Assembly (NCBI GenBank): GCA_037447655.1
Contig: JBBHKE010002632.1
Coordinates: forward strand, 664,327 to 728,326
Origin: Zygnema cylindricum
Lineage: Eukaryota > Streptophyta > Zygnematophyceae > Zygnematales > Zygnemataceae
Reading direction: 5' to 3'
Length of the DNA: 64,000 nucleotides
Of the stretch, positions 47,694 through 58,979 are shown piece after piece. The translations under genes and the position numbers were made by a program. The stretch's first letter is position 1, and each line of letters starts with the position of its first letter. The notes beneath the pieces were generated by a model. That model did not search any database, was not told where the DNA came from, and saw only the letters and a program-made list of their open reading frames with translations.

Positions 47694-47806
47694 CCACATG
47701 TAATTACAAGTGTTGCAGGCAACCACTTTTTGTCTTTTCGTGAGCTCCACGGTGAGAGCACTTAGCCGCAAAATTGAAATTTAATTGTCTAAGCGTTACA
47801 TTGAAC
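47694..47806 (+). repeat. Repeat family C, right part (interrupted by MITE pair)
   Basis: Reverse complement of about 59085-59190. It ends at TTGAACTTA, where the MITE pair is inserted, and family C resumes at 49281 with TTAGACGC. Confidence 0.75.
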
Positions 47807-47809
47807 TTA

Positions 47810-48501
47810 GGGTGCGTCTCTATGTACTTCGAACTTATAAAATTTTCTTTGTTTTTTAGCGCAGATCCGGCGGACGCGGATTTCGAGTTTCCATATGTGT
47901 ACCAAACGAAGTTGTCACTTAAGGGCGTGACAATTGTAGACGTCGACAATGCCCGTGACGGTTGTCGATAGTATACAATCTGTGATGAAGCACCAACCTC
48001 TAAAATATTGCTTTAGAACGCCCTCAAAGATTTCTCATGATTTCGTCAAATGGCATTCGATTTTTCAAACCCCTGGAATGGAAAAGTCCGTACTAAACGA
48101 AACGCGACAATACAAAACAAATTGTGTACTTTATTAGACGGAAACGGACAAAACATAACGAATAGTGTACCTTCCGTCGTCGCTTGAATTCGTTTGAAAT
48201 TTTTGAAAAAAAAATTACACATGCGAATACTTGTTTCTATTTTTTTTTCAAAAAAACTTTGTTTTAAAACACATCGGCCCTGTATTTTTAAGAAAAGTTT
48301 GAACATATTGTTTTTTGGCGTGGCCGTGGTTCGAAGAACACAAGACAACAAGATGTGGTACATTTTAAATTCGATGATGACGCAAAATGTACTTTTTTTT
48401 TTCTATATTTTTGTACGGTTGACACTTACGCGGTACGGCTCTAAGTTTTACAGGAAAACGACATAAAAAAAACCCTTACTTAAGCACACAAAGACGCACC
48501 C
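47810..48501. mobile_element. PIF/Harbinger-like MITE (family B), head-to-head copy 1
   Basis: It begins GGGTGCGTCTCTATG and ends GACGCACCC, flanked by TTA at 47807-47809 and 48502-48504. It is in the reverse orientation relative to the next copy. Overlapping short ORFs are not genes. Confidence 0.8.
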
Positions 48502-48504
48502 TTA

Positions 48505-49280
48505 GGGTAGAGCCCCATGTGGCTAAGTACAGGTTTTTTTTCTGTCGTTTTCTTTTGTAACATAGCACCGTACTGCCTAAGTTGCAGATGTACAAAAAAA
48601 TCGCAAATTTGTAGAGTACAATTTGCGTCATCCGCGAACTTAAGATGTATGAAAATTTATCGTCTTGCGTTTTTTCGACCCATTGTCACGTCATCTTCAA
48701 ACTTATCATAAACCACATCGGCAATGTGTTTTAAGCAAAGTATAACCATTAGGAAAATATATTCCCACGTGTGAAAAAATTTTAGAAGTTTTTGACGACA
48801 AAAAAAATTGCAGGGTTGTTTTTTTGTCCGCTTGCATGTTGTACGGTTTTTTTTTGTAGGGGTCTCGATGCAGCAGTATCATTTGACGCAAAGTTGAAAA
48901 ATTTGTAAAGGCGAAAAATCTGCCAAAGTCATGGCGGCCGAACAGGAGAGGTTTACGCAAAGGCATGTCGTACATCCACAGCTGCAAGGCTGTACATCTT
49001 CGATGTCACGCAATGACATGGGACATGCCAAATCCGCAAATCGTTTCAAAAATTACGATGTGTCTTGCGACGCTTCAAACAATTTCGAAAAAATACGGTG
49101 CGGCAAAGACTGATTGTACACGGTGATAGCTGTCACAAGTATTGTCGACGTATACAATCGTCACAAACTTAAGTAACAAATTCGAGTAAACACATAGAGA
49201 CACCTGAAATCCGGGTCCGCCGGATCCGCGCTAAAATACAAAGTAAGTTCGCTAAGTAACACATACATGGGGTCGTACCC
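48505..49280. mobile_element. PIF/Harbinger-like MITE (family B), head-to-head copy 2
   Basis: It begins GGGTAGAGCCCCATGTGG and ends CATGGGGTCGTACCC, followed by TTA (49281-49283). The site without insertion is visible, inverted, near 59085 as GCGTCTAAGTTCAATG. The pair was thus inserted at a TTA. Confidence 0.85.
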
Positions 49281-49283
49281 TTA

Positions 49284-49500
49284 GACGCAAAGTGAAACGA
49301 AACCTCTTTAAACTAAAGTATTATAAGTCTTGTACAGAAATATTAAAACGCACGAAACGAAATAAACTTTGTACACTATAATTAAACTAACCGGCGTAAA
49401 AATATCAATTGAAATTAGATGAGAAAAATGCGCGTTGTCACGCGCGACGAAAATCAAGCCACACTATCTACAATCAACATTCTTACTAGTTTTGTATATC
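49284..49500 (+). repeat. Repeat family C, distal part
   Basis: 'gacgcaaagtgaaacgaaacctctttaaactaaagta' style sequence here is the reverse complement of 59033-59070. Similarity extends to the 'gaaatattaaaacgc.cgaaacgaaat' phrase at about 49346, then fades. Confidence 0.65.
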
Positions 49501-49511
49501 GGGCAAATTCA

Positions 49512-49625
49512 TATCGCGATAATTTCGATATTCGATAAATCGAATATCGATCGAGCAGAATCCTCGATATATCCTAGCGAGACCAACATAAATTATCGCG
49601 ATATATATCGCGATATAGAGTATAT
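49512..49625. repeat. ATCG-rich palindromic repeat, copy 1
   Basis: Dense TCGATA/ATCGCGATAT phrases, many self-complementary. A similar patch lies at 58810-58960. Confidence 0.65.
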
Positions 49626-50613
49626 TTTTTATTTTTTTATTTTATATTTCTATATAATATGTAATTTTAGCGAAAAAGACAAATTGTCTGATACGCCATG
49701 TACGACGTGATTTTCATTTCGTGACTTAAAGGAAGACGCCTCAAAATGTAACCGACAAAAAAAACTAATTATGTAATTCATATAATTACTTATTTGGGGA
49801 ATGGTTACATCTGGAGGTCTTTGTAATAGTACGGACGACAAAGTTTATGTATTACTGAGGCCTTGGTTACATCGTGTATCGTTGAAATAAAGTTTTTACA
49901 TACGTGTTGTGATTTGAGTGGTTCCTTATAAATTGACGATCAAATCTCTAAAATCGTCAAAGATTGGAAAATCAACCATTTTCGTATGAAAATCCGTACT
50001 TGCGTATTATGTACGTGTACTTCGCAAGTGTCACGAGTAATATGATCTCCTACCTCTCAAAAAATCCCATTACTTCAATCAATTTCAACCACACATTCCA
50101 CACATTCGAAAAATACACATCGACATTAGAAAGCACTCACATAAGGATAAACTTTAAATTAGAAGAAGCTTTTGTCCACATAACATAAGCATGGTCTCTT
50201 GCCCTCCTGGCTCAACCCTTCTTTTTAAAGTGTTTTCCACTACTCTCCATTCTTAATAATTCTATCTTTTAACTACTAAAACACTACTTAGTTTGTAAGA
50301 AATTTGAATGCCAAAATGCCAATGCTCCAATTTGGTTTTAATCGCTCAGGACCAAGATCTGTCAAAATTTCCACCAACTTTTCCCAAAGGAAAAAGATGT
50401 TTACTCTCCTCTTAGACTTCACTGTTTATCCATCATCGCCTTGGACTCGCCAGGCCAGAGTCAACGCTCCGTTGAACAGGTTTTACCTGGGCCAATCATT
50501 GATCAGCAAGGACTCAGACTGACGAATGCAAAAACGTACGAAATCTCAAAATACAACCCCAAATCGTGCGATTCTTTTGCGGGCGTCTATCAAATTCAAA
50601 ACTCTATTTTCGT

Positions 50614-51534
50614 CATAGTTGTTTACGGCGATTAGTGCGGAAGTAACGTACGCGACGAATTATACGTAACAAACGCATTGAACCTTTTGATCAAATCGCA
50701 AAAAAATGTTAATGAATTTCCTTTCGTACTATTCCGTACATAAAAAACAAAAAACTATTACATATAACGCAGTTTGCAAGTTTTTCCCGTTAAATGAGCG
50801 GTAAAACAATAAACTTTTTATATTTTTATCACACTCTTTGCTGGTATCGGAACTCCTTCACCAACTGGTAGTCTAGTCGTTCACCTTAGGGTACGCTACG
50901 CACTTGATGTACCCGGGTTCGAATGCCACGAAGGTAAAATTTTATGAAATTACGTCTGTCCGAGCCTAATAATAAATACAGATGCATAATCGGTTGGCCA
51001 GAGGAATCCCACCGTCTGCAGCTTTCACGTGCTCCCACTCCTCTCCTCGATTTCCTGGCATGATTGTTTTTGTCGAAGTCTGGAGGCGAGGATAGTAAAA
51101 AGCTTGGGAGGGAGGAGGGTAGGATATGGGGAAGCGGCTTCCTCGCGGTTTCGTTTTAAATGTTCCATGGCGTCATCTTTCAAAAAAAATTGAAAAAGAC
51201 GCACGTACATATTTTAAACTGAACGCCCGAAATTATTGTGACGTTCAACGTCTCTTTTCAAAAATGTCCGTACATTTTCGATTATATAACGTCCAACATC
51301 TGTGGTATTTATGTTCAGTTCACTAAACAGATAGTACGAATAAGTACGACGCATATTTGTCGTTTTATTTCGTTATTATCGGTAAAAAAATGTACAGTTA
51401 CAGTAATTTGTTTACAAGTTTCCGTAAATTTTCAGTTTCAGTTTACAGTACACGTTTTTTTATGATTTTTTCAAAAGTCACGAATTATACGTTACAATCG
51501 AAAAAAAAAAAATCGCGCGATTTGAACAACTATG
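50614..51534. mobile_element. hAT-like MITE inserted in LTR
   Basis: The ends are perfect 10-bp inverted repeats CATAGTTGTT and AACAACTATG. An exact 8-bp target duplication ATTTTCGT flanks it at 50606-50613 and 51535-51542. The other LTR shows the site without insertion at about 58612. An 8-bp duplication is the hAT hallmark. Length 921 bp; no transposase. It contains a tRNA-like promoter segment. Confidence 0.85.
50862..50935 (+). other. tRNA-derived segment with Pol III A and B boxes
   Basis: TAGTCTAGTCG (50869-50879) fits the A box TRGYNNARNNG exactly. GGTTCGAATGCC (50916-50927) fits the B-box/T-arm, 36 bases further on. The acceptor stem is not convincing, so this is more likely a SINE head or a tRNA relic than a functional tRNA. 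Confidence 0.5.
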
Positions 51535-51840
51535 ATTTTCGTAACACTTAAATACCCATTTACGAACAAGTTCGATCCACTATTACGGTTACATCATCCG
51601 CTCCTTATATTGAACTGACCTCAGTTAAAACACATTTCATTCTCAAGACGGGACTTTTATGTTATTATCCCTCCAATACCTTGGTGAAAACAAAGAATTT
51701 TTATCTTCCAAAGTTAACTCATATTCTGGCCTTCCTAGATAATGCACTTGCCAGAATATAGTATTGCCGACTTTAAACCGTTGACCAACCCAATCTATTA
51801 CCCATCTGAGAACCTCAAGTTCTATAATTATTGAGGGATC

Positions 51841-52035
51841 TTATTCCAATTCTCGTTCAGTTGGTCGAAGATTTGCTGGTTTCAACTGGCTGATGTGTAT
51901 CACTGGATGAATTTTTGTTTCAGGTGGAAAGTCCAATTTGGCACCAACTGACGATATCATCTCGATTACAGTAAATGGTCCAATGTACTTAAGAGCAAAT
52001 TTCCCTGTAGGATCCACTCTCTCTCGATATTGCAT
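51841..52035 (-). pseudogene. Integrase C-terminal end of Ty3/gypsy element
   Basis: Encodes YIGPFTVIEMISSVGAKLDF and HPVIHISQLKPA, the typical GPY/F-type C-terminal tail of gypsy integrases ('GPF.V...H.VFHVS.LK'). It is separated from the integrase core by stops and frame changes over 52036-52280. No clear chromodomain follows. Confidence 0.75.
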
Positions 52036-52280
52036 CTGTAATGAGTTGTTGAACGCTAAACCTTATCACCTGTGCTTACCACCCAATCACCCCGTTTGTA
52101 GTTAGCATTTAGTTCTTGCCTTCTTTGTGCCTCCACTAATGCATCCTAGACGGTTTTCCAAACCGTTTGAATGTATTCCCAAAATTCTGTTCCAGAACCA
52201 CTGTTCTCTTGAGGGACTCGTGTTATTAAGTCTAATGCTTCTCTCCGTTGGTATCCGTATGCAACTTCAAACGGTGAGAA

Positions 52281-52832
52281 TCATGTACAAGCATGTTTAC
52301 ATAAATTGTATGCAAATTCCATTAATGGCAGTTTAGATTCCCATGTGTTCTGAACTCCACTGCAAACAGTCATAAACATTTCATCCAGTGTAAGGTTTAT
52401 CCTTTCTGCCTGCCCATTTGTTTGAGGATGATAAGAGGTACTCATTTTTAATTCAATGCCTAAATTTTGCTGCATTTCTTTCAAAAATGCAGACGTATAT
52501 TTAGAATCCCTATCACTGACTATAGATAGGGGAACTCCATGATGTCTGACCACGTTGTCAAAATATAAAACTTTGCAATATTCTACAACTGAATGAGTAG
52601 TTTTGCAAGGGATAAAGATTGCCATTTTACTGAACCTATCGAGTACGACCATGATATTGTCATTTCTTCTAGATGTAGTTGGTAATCTGACAATAAAATC
52701 CATACTGACAGATTCCCATGGTCTTTCGATGATATCTAAAGGTTTTAAGTGACCTCTAGGTTTTTGGTTACTAGGTTCACTCTGTTGGCAAGTGACACAA
52801 CTTACCACGTGTTTCGACACCTCCTTTGCCAT
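52281..52832 (-). pseudogene. Integrase core (DDE) of Ty3/gypsy element
   Basis: 183-codon open segment. CVTCQQ is the Cys pair of the zinc-binding domain. The core follows with catalytic Asp in SMDFIVRLP, Asp in VSDRDSKYTSAFL and Glu in HPQTNGQAERIN, so all three catalytic acidic residues are readable. The frame ends early at its C-terminal side, and the zinc-binding histidines are in a broken upstream segment. Confidence 0.85.
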
Positions 52833-52939
52833 CCCAGGTCAAAACAATCTACTATGCAACCGACTAAGAGTTTTATCTCGACCTAGATATCCTAAATGCT
52901 CATGGGCTTCTATTAAAAGTTGTTTTCTTAAGTCTTCGT

Positions 52940-53340
52940 TTAAGGAATGCATAATATATCCCTTGTTCGAGAATACAGTAAACCATCTTCTATTCTAAAG
53001 TTTTTGTCATGCGTCTTATTCAATGGGTCATAATTCCCTCCCGAAATATTATTGCATATCACAGCAAAGTAAAGATCTTTATCATAAACATTTCTAACAG
53101 CATCTAAAAATAATTCATCCCGAACCATCACACTTATTTCAAAACATCTACTTAAAGGATCTGCGACTACATTTGTCTTTCCAAAAATATGTTTGACATT
53201 AAATTTGAAATACGATAATTTCTACATCCACCTAACCTGTCTACCAGTCATAATCTTTGCATGACTTAATCTCTGTAGATAGGAGAGTACCATATTATCA
53301 TAGTGAACTGTATTTTTTTTATTATGCAAATGGTAACACC
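52940..53340 (-). pseudogene. RNase H C-terminal to integrase linker region of Ty3/gypsy element
   Basis: Fragments in different frames. 52940-53131 encodes a 63-codon piece between RNase H and integrase; upstream, 'VKWCYHLHNKK'-like sequence belongs to RNase H. Several stops and frame changes occur. Confidence 0.5.
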
Positions 53341-53343
53341 ATT

Positions 53344-54440
53344 TCACCAATGCATGAACAATTGCAAGTAATTATTTTTCCTGTGCTGGATAGTTCTTTT
53401 TAGCACCATTGAATTCCTGGACTCAAAAGCAATAGGATAAAAATGTTTGCCGACTTTTTGACTTATGACAGCACCCAGATCTTTATCAGATGCATCAGTC
53501 ATGATCACAATTTCAAATTCTCCTGTAGGATCAGGATACACCAGTATAGGGGCAGAGGTCAACTTCCCTTTTTGTGCCTCGAAAGCTCTCTCTTGATCGG
53601 CTCCCCATTCAAATGTCTCCTTCTCCCGAAGTAAATCTGTCAATGGTGCGGAGATCATACTGAAGTTTTTGATAAATTTATTGTAATAAGTGGCCAATCC
53701 CAAAAATGATCTAACTTTTGTGACATTAGTGGGTTGCTTCCAATTTTGTATTGCAATAATTTGGGATGGATCTGTTTTAACACCTTTCCCACTGACTATA
53801 TGTCCCAAAAATAATTGTTCACTTTTAAGAAAGCTAGATTTTGACAATTTTCCACATAACTTTCTTTCCCTTAACCTTTCTAACACTTTCCTTAGATGAA
53901 TTACATGTTGTTTCTTTAAATTCGCTATAAATTAAAATATCATTTATAAACACTTGAACAATCTTATTTATAAAATATGAAAATGTTTGGTTCATTAATC
54001 TTTAATAAGTAGGTGGTGCATTTGTCAAACCAAATGGCATCACTATCCATTCAAAATGACCGACTCTAGTTCTAAAAGCAGTTTTATCAACATCTTCGGT
54101 TCTAATTCGCACCTGATTAAAGCCACTGCGCAAATCAATCAAAGAAAATAATTTAGCACCTTTCAAACGATCTATCAAAATCAAAAATTAAAGGTAACAG
54201 ATACTTATTCATCACCGTAATCTTGTTCAGACTACGATAGTCGACACACATCGTCAACGTTTCGTCCTTCTCTTTGACGAAGACAACAGGTGCTCCATAC
54301 GGTGATTTTCTGGGCTGAATATGTCCCTTACTCCCTGATTTGTTTCTTTAACTCCTCCGCTCAAAGAAGCTATGTTTATAAAATCCTGTGACAAGAGGCT
54401 TACATCCAAGTTCAAGTTTAATAACATATTCCACATCTCG
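53344..54440 (-). pseudogene. Reverse transcriptase and start of RNase H of Ty3/gypsy element
   Basis: Read in pieces: around 54200-54320 (a VDYRSLNKI-type segment), 54184-54002 ([28 protein letters not shown]), 54000-53890, then 53886-53344 (LGHIVSGKGVKTDPSQI, VRSFLGLATYYNKFI, and the RNase H start MTDASDKDLGAVIS). The catalytic F-x-D-D box at about 53939-53950 reads FIND: the first Asp is Asn. With stops between the pieces this enzyme is dead. Confidence 0.9.
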
Positions 54441-54534
54441 AGAAGGTGGCCTCCCTAAGGGTAAGTCACTTAGGAAAACTTCTCTTAATTAAAAATCAAA
54501 TCTTTAACAGCAGCATCAGATGTATTAATGTCAG

Positions 54535-55135
54535 TTACAAAATCAGATTTTTGTTTTTTAAGAGTTTTAGTGGTGTCTGATTTAAGAATGGCATCAATGT
54601 TAGTGTTTTCTCCCCCCCTTCATTGGTAACTGCCTCAGCTACTAATAACAAGAAATCATGATTTGTTTTATTCTTTAAATGCTTTTTAAATTGTTTAGCA
54701 GAAATCAAACCTTCCACTCCCAACTTGGTTATGTAATAAATATGACTCTTATGCAACTTCTTCGAAGGTAATGCTTGCAAAACCTTCAAACCGTTTTTTG
54801 ACTTCACTCTCAAGGTGTTAGTTTCCAAATTAATTTGAGGGTTATGTTCAGTTAACCAAGGCTTTCCCAATATTAGCTCTTCACTACCCAAATTCATTAT
54901 TTCACACAACTTTCATTTTATGGCCCTGGATATCAACTTCTATTATGTCAGTTTGTAAATCTAATGTGGACTTATTACCATTTGCCACTTGAACATGTAA
55001 AGGTTTTTCCCTTATGGCTGTAGGAATTTTATTTCCCTCAACAAACTTATGCGAAATAAAATTATGTGTAGCATCGAATCTACCATAACTCTCAATGGTT
55101 TTCTTTCTACTAAAGAATCGGTTATGATTAAACTG
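54535..55135 (-). pseudogene. Aspartic protease region of Ty3/gypsy element
   Basis: The downstream end is open (EELILGKPWLTEHNPQINLE). Upstream, ATHNFISHKFVEGNK is readable at about 55030-55075, which normally follows the D-S-G active site. Here the reading frame breaks exactly within that triplet, so the active site cannot be translated intact. Confidence 0.75.
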
Positions 55136-55439
55136 TGTCTGGTGTCATCGTTACTTAAATGTCCTAACATAGGTCTGTTGTTAAGAGTTTAATCAGAAAG
55201 ATTGTTCAAACTATGGAGTGTAGATAGCATCATAATAAATTCAGCTATCCTAACCTTTCTATTTATTAGCTTACCCTCCAGAGTTAACTCCTTAACCTCT
55301 AGATCTGATCGACTCAACTGAGGACTTTCACCTAGTCTTTTCCGTTTCCCACCTCTTGGGCTTGTTGCTCAGCTAAGTATAATGCAATATCTTTTTGAAG
55401 ACCTTCATTGACATCAACTGCTTTAAGAGATCCCTTCTC

Positions 55440-55990
55440 TGTACAGTCCTTTGCGTAATGATCTGGACCTGCGCATTTAAAACAACTGACTTTCTTTTTC
55501 GGTTTGTGCATTCTCTGCTGAAATGTCCCTCCTCTCCACAGTTATAACAGTTAATTTTTTCCAGTTGTGCACACTCGGATGCCCTATGGCCTCTTTTTGG
55601 ACAACTAGTGCATATGGGAATGCTTAGATTGAGTTTTTGAGCATTAATTCTTTGTTTAGGACTCCATATGTATCCCCCTCTATTGTGAAATTTGTTTTCG
55701 CATTAACACTCAGTCCACCTCTGTGATTTCCCTTTGACCGCATTTAAAACAAGTGACTTTATTTCGGTTTTGTGCATTCTCTGTTGAAATGTCTCTCCTC
55801 TCCAAAGTGATAACAGTTATTTTTTCTTCAGTTTTGCACACTCACATGCCCTATGACCTATTTTCTGACAAATAGTGCATATGGGAATGCTTAGATTGAT
55901 TTTTTGAGCATTAATACTTGGTTTATGACTCTTAATGTATCCCCATCTATTGTGAAAATTGTTTCCTACATTAACACTCTGTCCACCTCT
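55440..55990 (-). pseudogene. Tandemly duplicated zinc-knuckle region of gag
   Basis: A segment of about 265-270 bp (about 55755-55990) is repeated at about 55488-55725 with scattered changes. Each copy encodes CCHC knuckles, for example CTICQKIGHRACEC in the first and CYNCGEEGHF in the second. A further knuckle, CFKCAGPDHYAKDC, follows. The duplication multiplies the nucleocapsid knuckles; frames are broken in places. Confidence 0.7.
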
Positions 55991-56930
55991 CTCATTTCTC
56001 CTGAGGATATTTTGGCTATTCACTAGATCTACATTCAGACCCTCTTTCTCAAACTCCTCCTCACCCCACTCTGATACTTTATTGAAATTTCCCCTGAGTG
56101 GTCGAGTTTCACGATTATACCCTAACTGATCCTCTAATTCCAATGCCTTATCTTGTAATTCCTTCAAATAAATAAATTTTCGATGTTTCATTTCTGATTT
56201 TAGTAAAGGATTCAGATAGTTCAACAAATGCAATTTAGCCATTTTATCAGTCAAACCTATGACATGAATGCTAGATGAGTCAAATTCCACAATATGATCT
56301 TTCACAGATCCAGTATGTTTACAGTTAAGCCTATTTTCTTCTATTCTAAATTTATAAGTGACAGACAAGAAACGCGATTTGATCACGGTCTTAAAAGCTT
56401 CCCTATCAGCATTATCAAGGATCAAATTAGACCTCCTCTGACTGTAATACCAAATCTGAGCATCACCTTTCAGACAGCTAACAGCAAAAGAATTGTAATC
56501 ATCACGATCGCAGTTTCTAGATTCCAAATAATACTCAATATGAAAAATCTAAGCATCTAACTCATCAATCTTCTTACCATCAAATGATAGTGCTTCACTG
56601 ATAGACAATTTCATATACTTTCTCTTCTTAGGTTTATTGTGATTATGTTCCTTAAAACTGGCATTTGTCTTACTACTCTCACCTTTATGGTCATTAACAT
56701 CATTTTTGGATGTGAATTAAATTAATTAGCTCATCCAATTTTTGATTTCAAACATTTCAAATTTCCTTAACATCCTTCAATTCAGTTTTCAACTCAGAAA
56801 TTGTTTCATCCACAGCAGCATTATGATAATTAAATCTTTTGACCAATTTCACACTACGTTTTTTCAAAACATTCAAGGCATTTTCTGTTTCACGTTTCCA
56901 TACAGAATTTGCCATTATCACAAAAATGAA
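55817..56930 (-). pseudogene. Gag of Ty3/gypsy element
   Basis: It probably starts at the ATG at 56915 (MANSVWKRETENAL). Stops interrupt 56530-56760. A 236-codon open stretch (56527-55817) has the retrotransposon gag pattern: FAVSCLKGDAQIWYY, FKTVIKSRFLSVTYKFRIEE, VKDHIVEFDSSS, YLNPLLKSEMKHRK, then the first zinc knuckle CTICQKIGHRACEC near its end. Confidence 0.85.
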
Positions 56931-57675
56931 ATCGAGTAAAATAAAGATATAATATAATTTCCGAAAAAAAATTGTTGCAGGTTTGAAGTCCTCTGATTGC
57001 TCCAATCCAAGACTTCTTCTCCTTAACAAATCCTTTGTAAAATATCAAAATCTGAGAAATCAATAAGACATTGAAAATAAGTTAGTGCAAATTCAATTCT
57101 CGAATTTCCCAAACATTGATGCAAAAGGTAAGAATTTATCCACAAATTTTGCAAAAACAAAATTGAAAGCTCTTAAAAGTAAGGTTTAACCATAAATTTT
57201 GCAACAACAAAATTGAAAAGCTCTCAAATGTAACAATTTAGGGTTTGAAAAGTTTTAAGTCATTTGTGGACTCCTTTGCTCTTGAAGAAGTAAAGTGCTC
57301 CACTTTCCTTCTCCATCAGTAGCAAATTTCATGTTTCCCACTACATCAAGATCTTTTGTTCTCTAATCCCCACATCACCTTTCATGGCTTCAAGCCCTCC
57401 CTCTACACATAAATCATTACAAGGAGAAGGCAAGTTTGTTTGGCCCCTAGGTAATTGGAGTGAGTTTCAACGGTGGCTACGCTGCCCACCCCGCCTTAGT
57501 CCGTAGGACTCGAGCACGCCCCACGTCTAACCAGCGGTCGTTAGCAGTGTGATCACTCAGTTTCCCTCCAATCCCCTACCAGTTCACATTTTGGTTCTAC
57601 CGAAACATGTTAGAGCACCCTCAATGGACACGACATTCGATATTCGAGTGAGCAAACTTCTCTTTGGTTTCTAAC

Positions 57676-57692
57676 CAAACCTTTGATGCCAT
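57676..57692 (-). promoter_or_regulatory. Primer-binding site of Ty3/gypsy element
   Basis: On the minus strand, TGGCATCAAAGG begins two bases after the LTR end (...TTACA). This is close to the tRNA-iMet primer complement TGGTATCAGAGC used by many plant LTR elements. Confidence 0.6.
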
Positions 57693-57693
57693 A

Positions 57694-58670
57694 TGTAATA
57701 GAATCTCCTACCTCTCAAAAAATCCCTTTACTTCAATCAATTTCAACCACACATTCCACACATTGGAAAAATACACATCCACATTGGAAAGCACTCACAT
57801 AAGGATAAACTTTAAATTAGAAGAAGCTTTTGTCCACATAACATTAGCTTGGTCTCTTGCCCTCGTGGCTCAACCTTTCTTTTTAAAGTGTTTTCCACTA
57901 CTCTCCTTTCTTAATAATGTTATCTTTTAACTACTAAAACACTACTTAGTTTGTAAGAGATTTCAATGCCAAAATGCCAATGCTCCAATTTGGTTTTAAT
58001 CGCTCAGGACCAAGATCATTCAAAATTTCCACCAAATTTTCCAAAGGAAAAAGATGTTTACTCTCCTCTTAGACTTCACTATTTATCCATCATCGCCCTG
58101 AACTCGCCAGGCCAGAGTCAACGCTCCGTTGAACAGGTTTTACTTGGGCCAATAATTGATCAGCAAGGACTCAGACTAACCAATGCAAAAACGTGCGAAA
58201 TCTCTTACTAACTACGTAGCGTTTTTAACCAATCAAACGCTACGTTTCACTACGTAACATTTACGTGCAAAAGTGCGCGCCAAACGAAACGCGACTTTGC
58301 ACGAACTTGGGTTGCAAATTTCGCACGCTAAACTTCCTTCGAAATTCCATAAACTGAAAGTGATGTTTTGTACTAAAAATTGTACGAAACGAACCATCGT
58401 GCGTACCAAACAAAATATTGATTTCGTTTAGTACTTTATAAACGTATGCCTCAAATTCCGCGGATAGTTTGACCCTTAACCCGTGACATTGAACATCGAA
58501 TCGTTATTTTGACCTCGCGCTGTCGCCTAAATACACCAATCACTATATCTTTTAAAATACAATCCCAAATCATACGATTCTTTCGCGGACGTCTATCCAA
58601 TTCAAAACTCTATTTTCGTAACACTTAAATACCCATTTACAAACAAGTTCGATCCACTATTACTGTTACA
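57694..58670 (-). repeat. 5' LTR of Ty3/gypsy element, with 348-bp insertion
   Basis: 57694-58204 and 58553-58670 match the 3' LTR pieces; 58205-58552 has no counterpart there. On the plus strand it runs TGTAATA...TGTTACA, the mirror ends expected of an LTR. Visible mismatches against the 3' LTR (every 15-30 bases) show an old insertion. Confidence 0.8.
58205..58552. mobile_element. 348-bp insertion in 5' LTR
   Basis: Present only in this LTR. It includes inverted 'ctacgtagcgttttt' and 'aaacgctacg' near its left end. No clear terminal repeats or target duplication, so its class is unknown. Confidence 0.5.
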
Positions 58671-58809
58671 TACCACGTCAATGTACCTCAGAGATCTCCT
58701 TCACTCTGCTGACTTTCAGGATAAAACCGTATTTTTTTTCGGCAAAGATTTTACGGTCACCTTGTCACGAAGGCATGTGAATTTGGAGACCTGTGAAAAT
58801 TTTCATTTC

Positions 58810-58960
58810 CTATTTTTTTAATGCCTCGATATATTGTCGATACAATATATTGGAGATATATCGCGACATTTTGATTTTTGATATATTGAAGCGATATATC
58901 GATTATCGGGTACCAAGTATTCGATATATATCGAATATCGACAAAAGGTCCTCGATACCC
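58810..58960. repeat. ATCG-rich palindromic repeat, copy 2
   Basis: Repeated 'gatatatcg' and 'tcgatatattg' phrases, related to 49512-49625 and lying at the equivalent end of the inverted family C copy. Confidence 0.6.
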
Positions 58961-58979
58961 AACACTACTTCTTACATTA

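Larger units (their letters stand above)
50036..51593 (-). repeat. 3' LTR of Ty3/gypsy element, interrupted by hAT-like MITE
   Basis: 50036-50613 plus 51543-51593 correspond to the 5' LTR at 57694-58670 after removing one insertion from each. On the plus strand the LTR consensus ends are TGTAATA...TGTTACA; this copy starts AGTAATA. The internal side carries a short purine-rich stretch on the minus strand (51594-51606), a possible polypurine tract. Confidence 0.75.
50036..58670 (-). mobile_element. Degenerate Ty3/gypsy LTR retrotransposon
   Basis: Full-length but decayed element read on the minus strand: 5' LTR (57694-58670), primer-binding site, gag with zinc knuckles, protease, RT, RNase H, integrase, 3' LTR (50036-51593). 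The order protease-RT-RNase H-integrase defines Ty3/gypsy. Stops and frameshifts break every reading frame, and the RT active site is altered. Each LTR has gained its own insertion. Flanking target duplication is not evident (TCACG versus TACCA), so one end may be rearranged. Confidence 0.85.

Noticed and set aside
50036-50560. LTR of only about 510 bp ending at 50548/58204
   Set aside because: Further matching pieces (50549-50613, 51543-51593 against 58553-58670) show the LTR is longer and each copy is interrupted by a different insertion.
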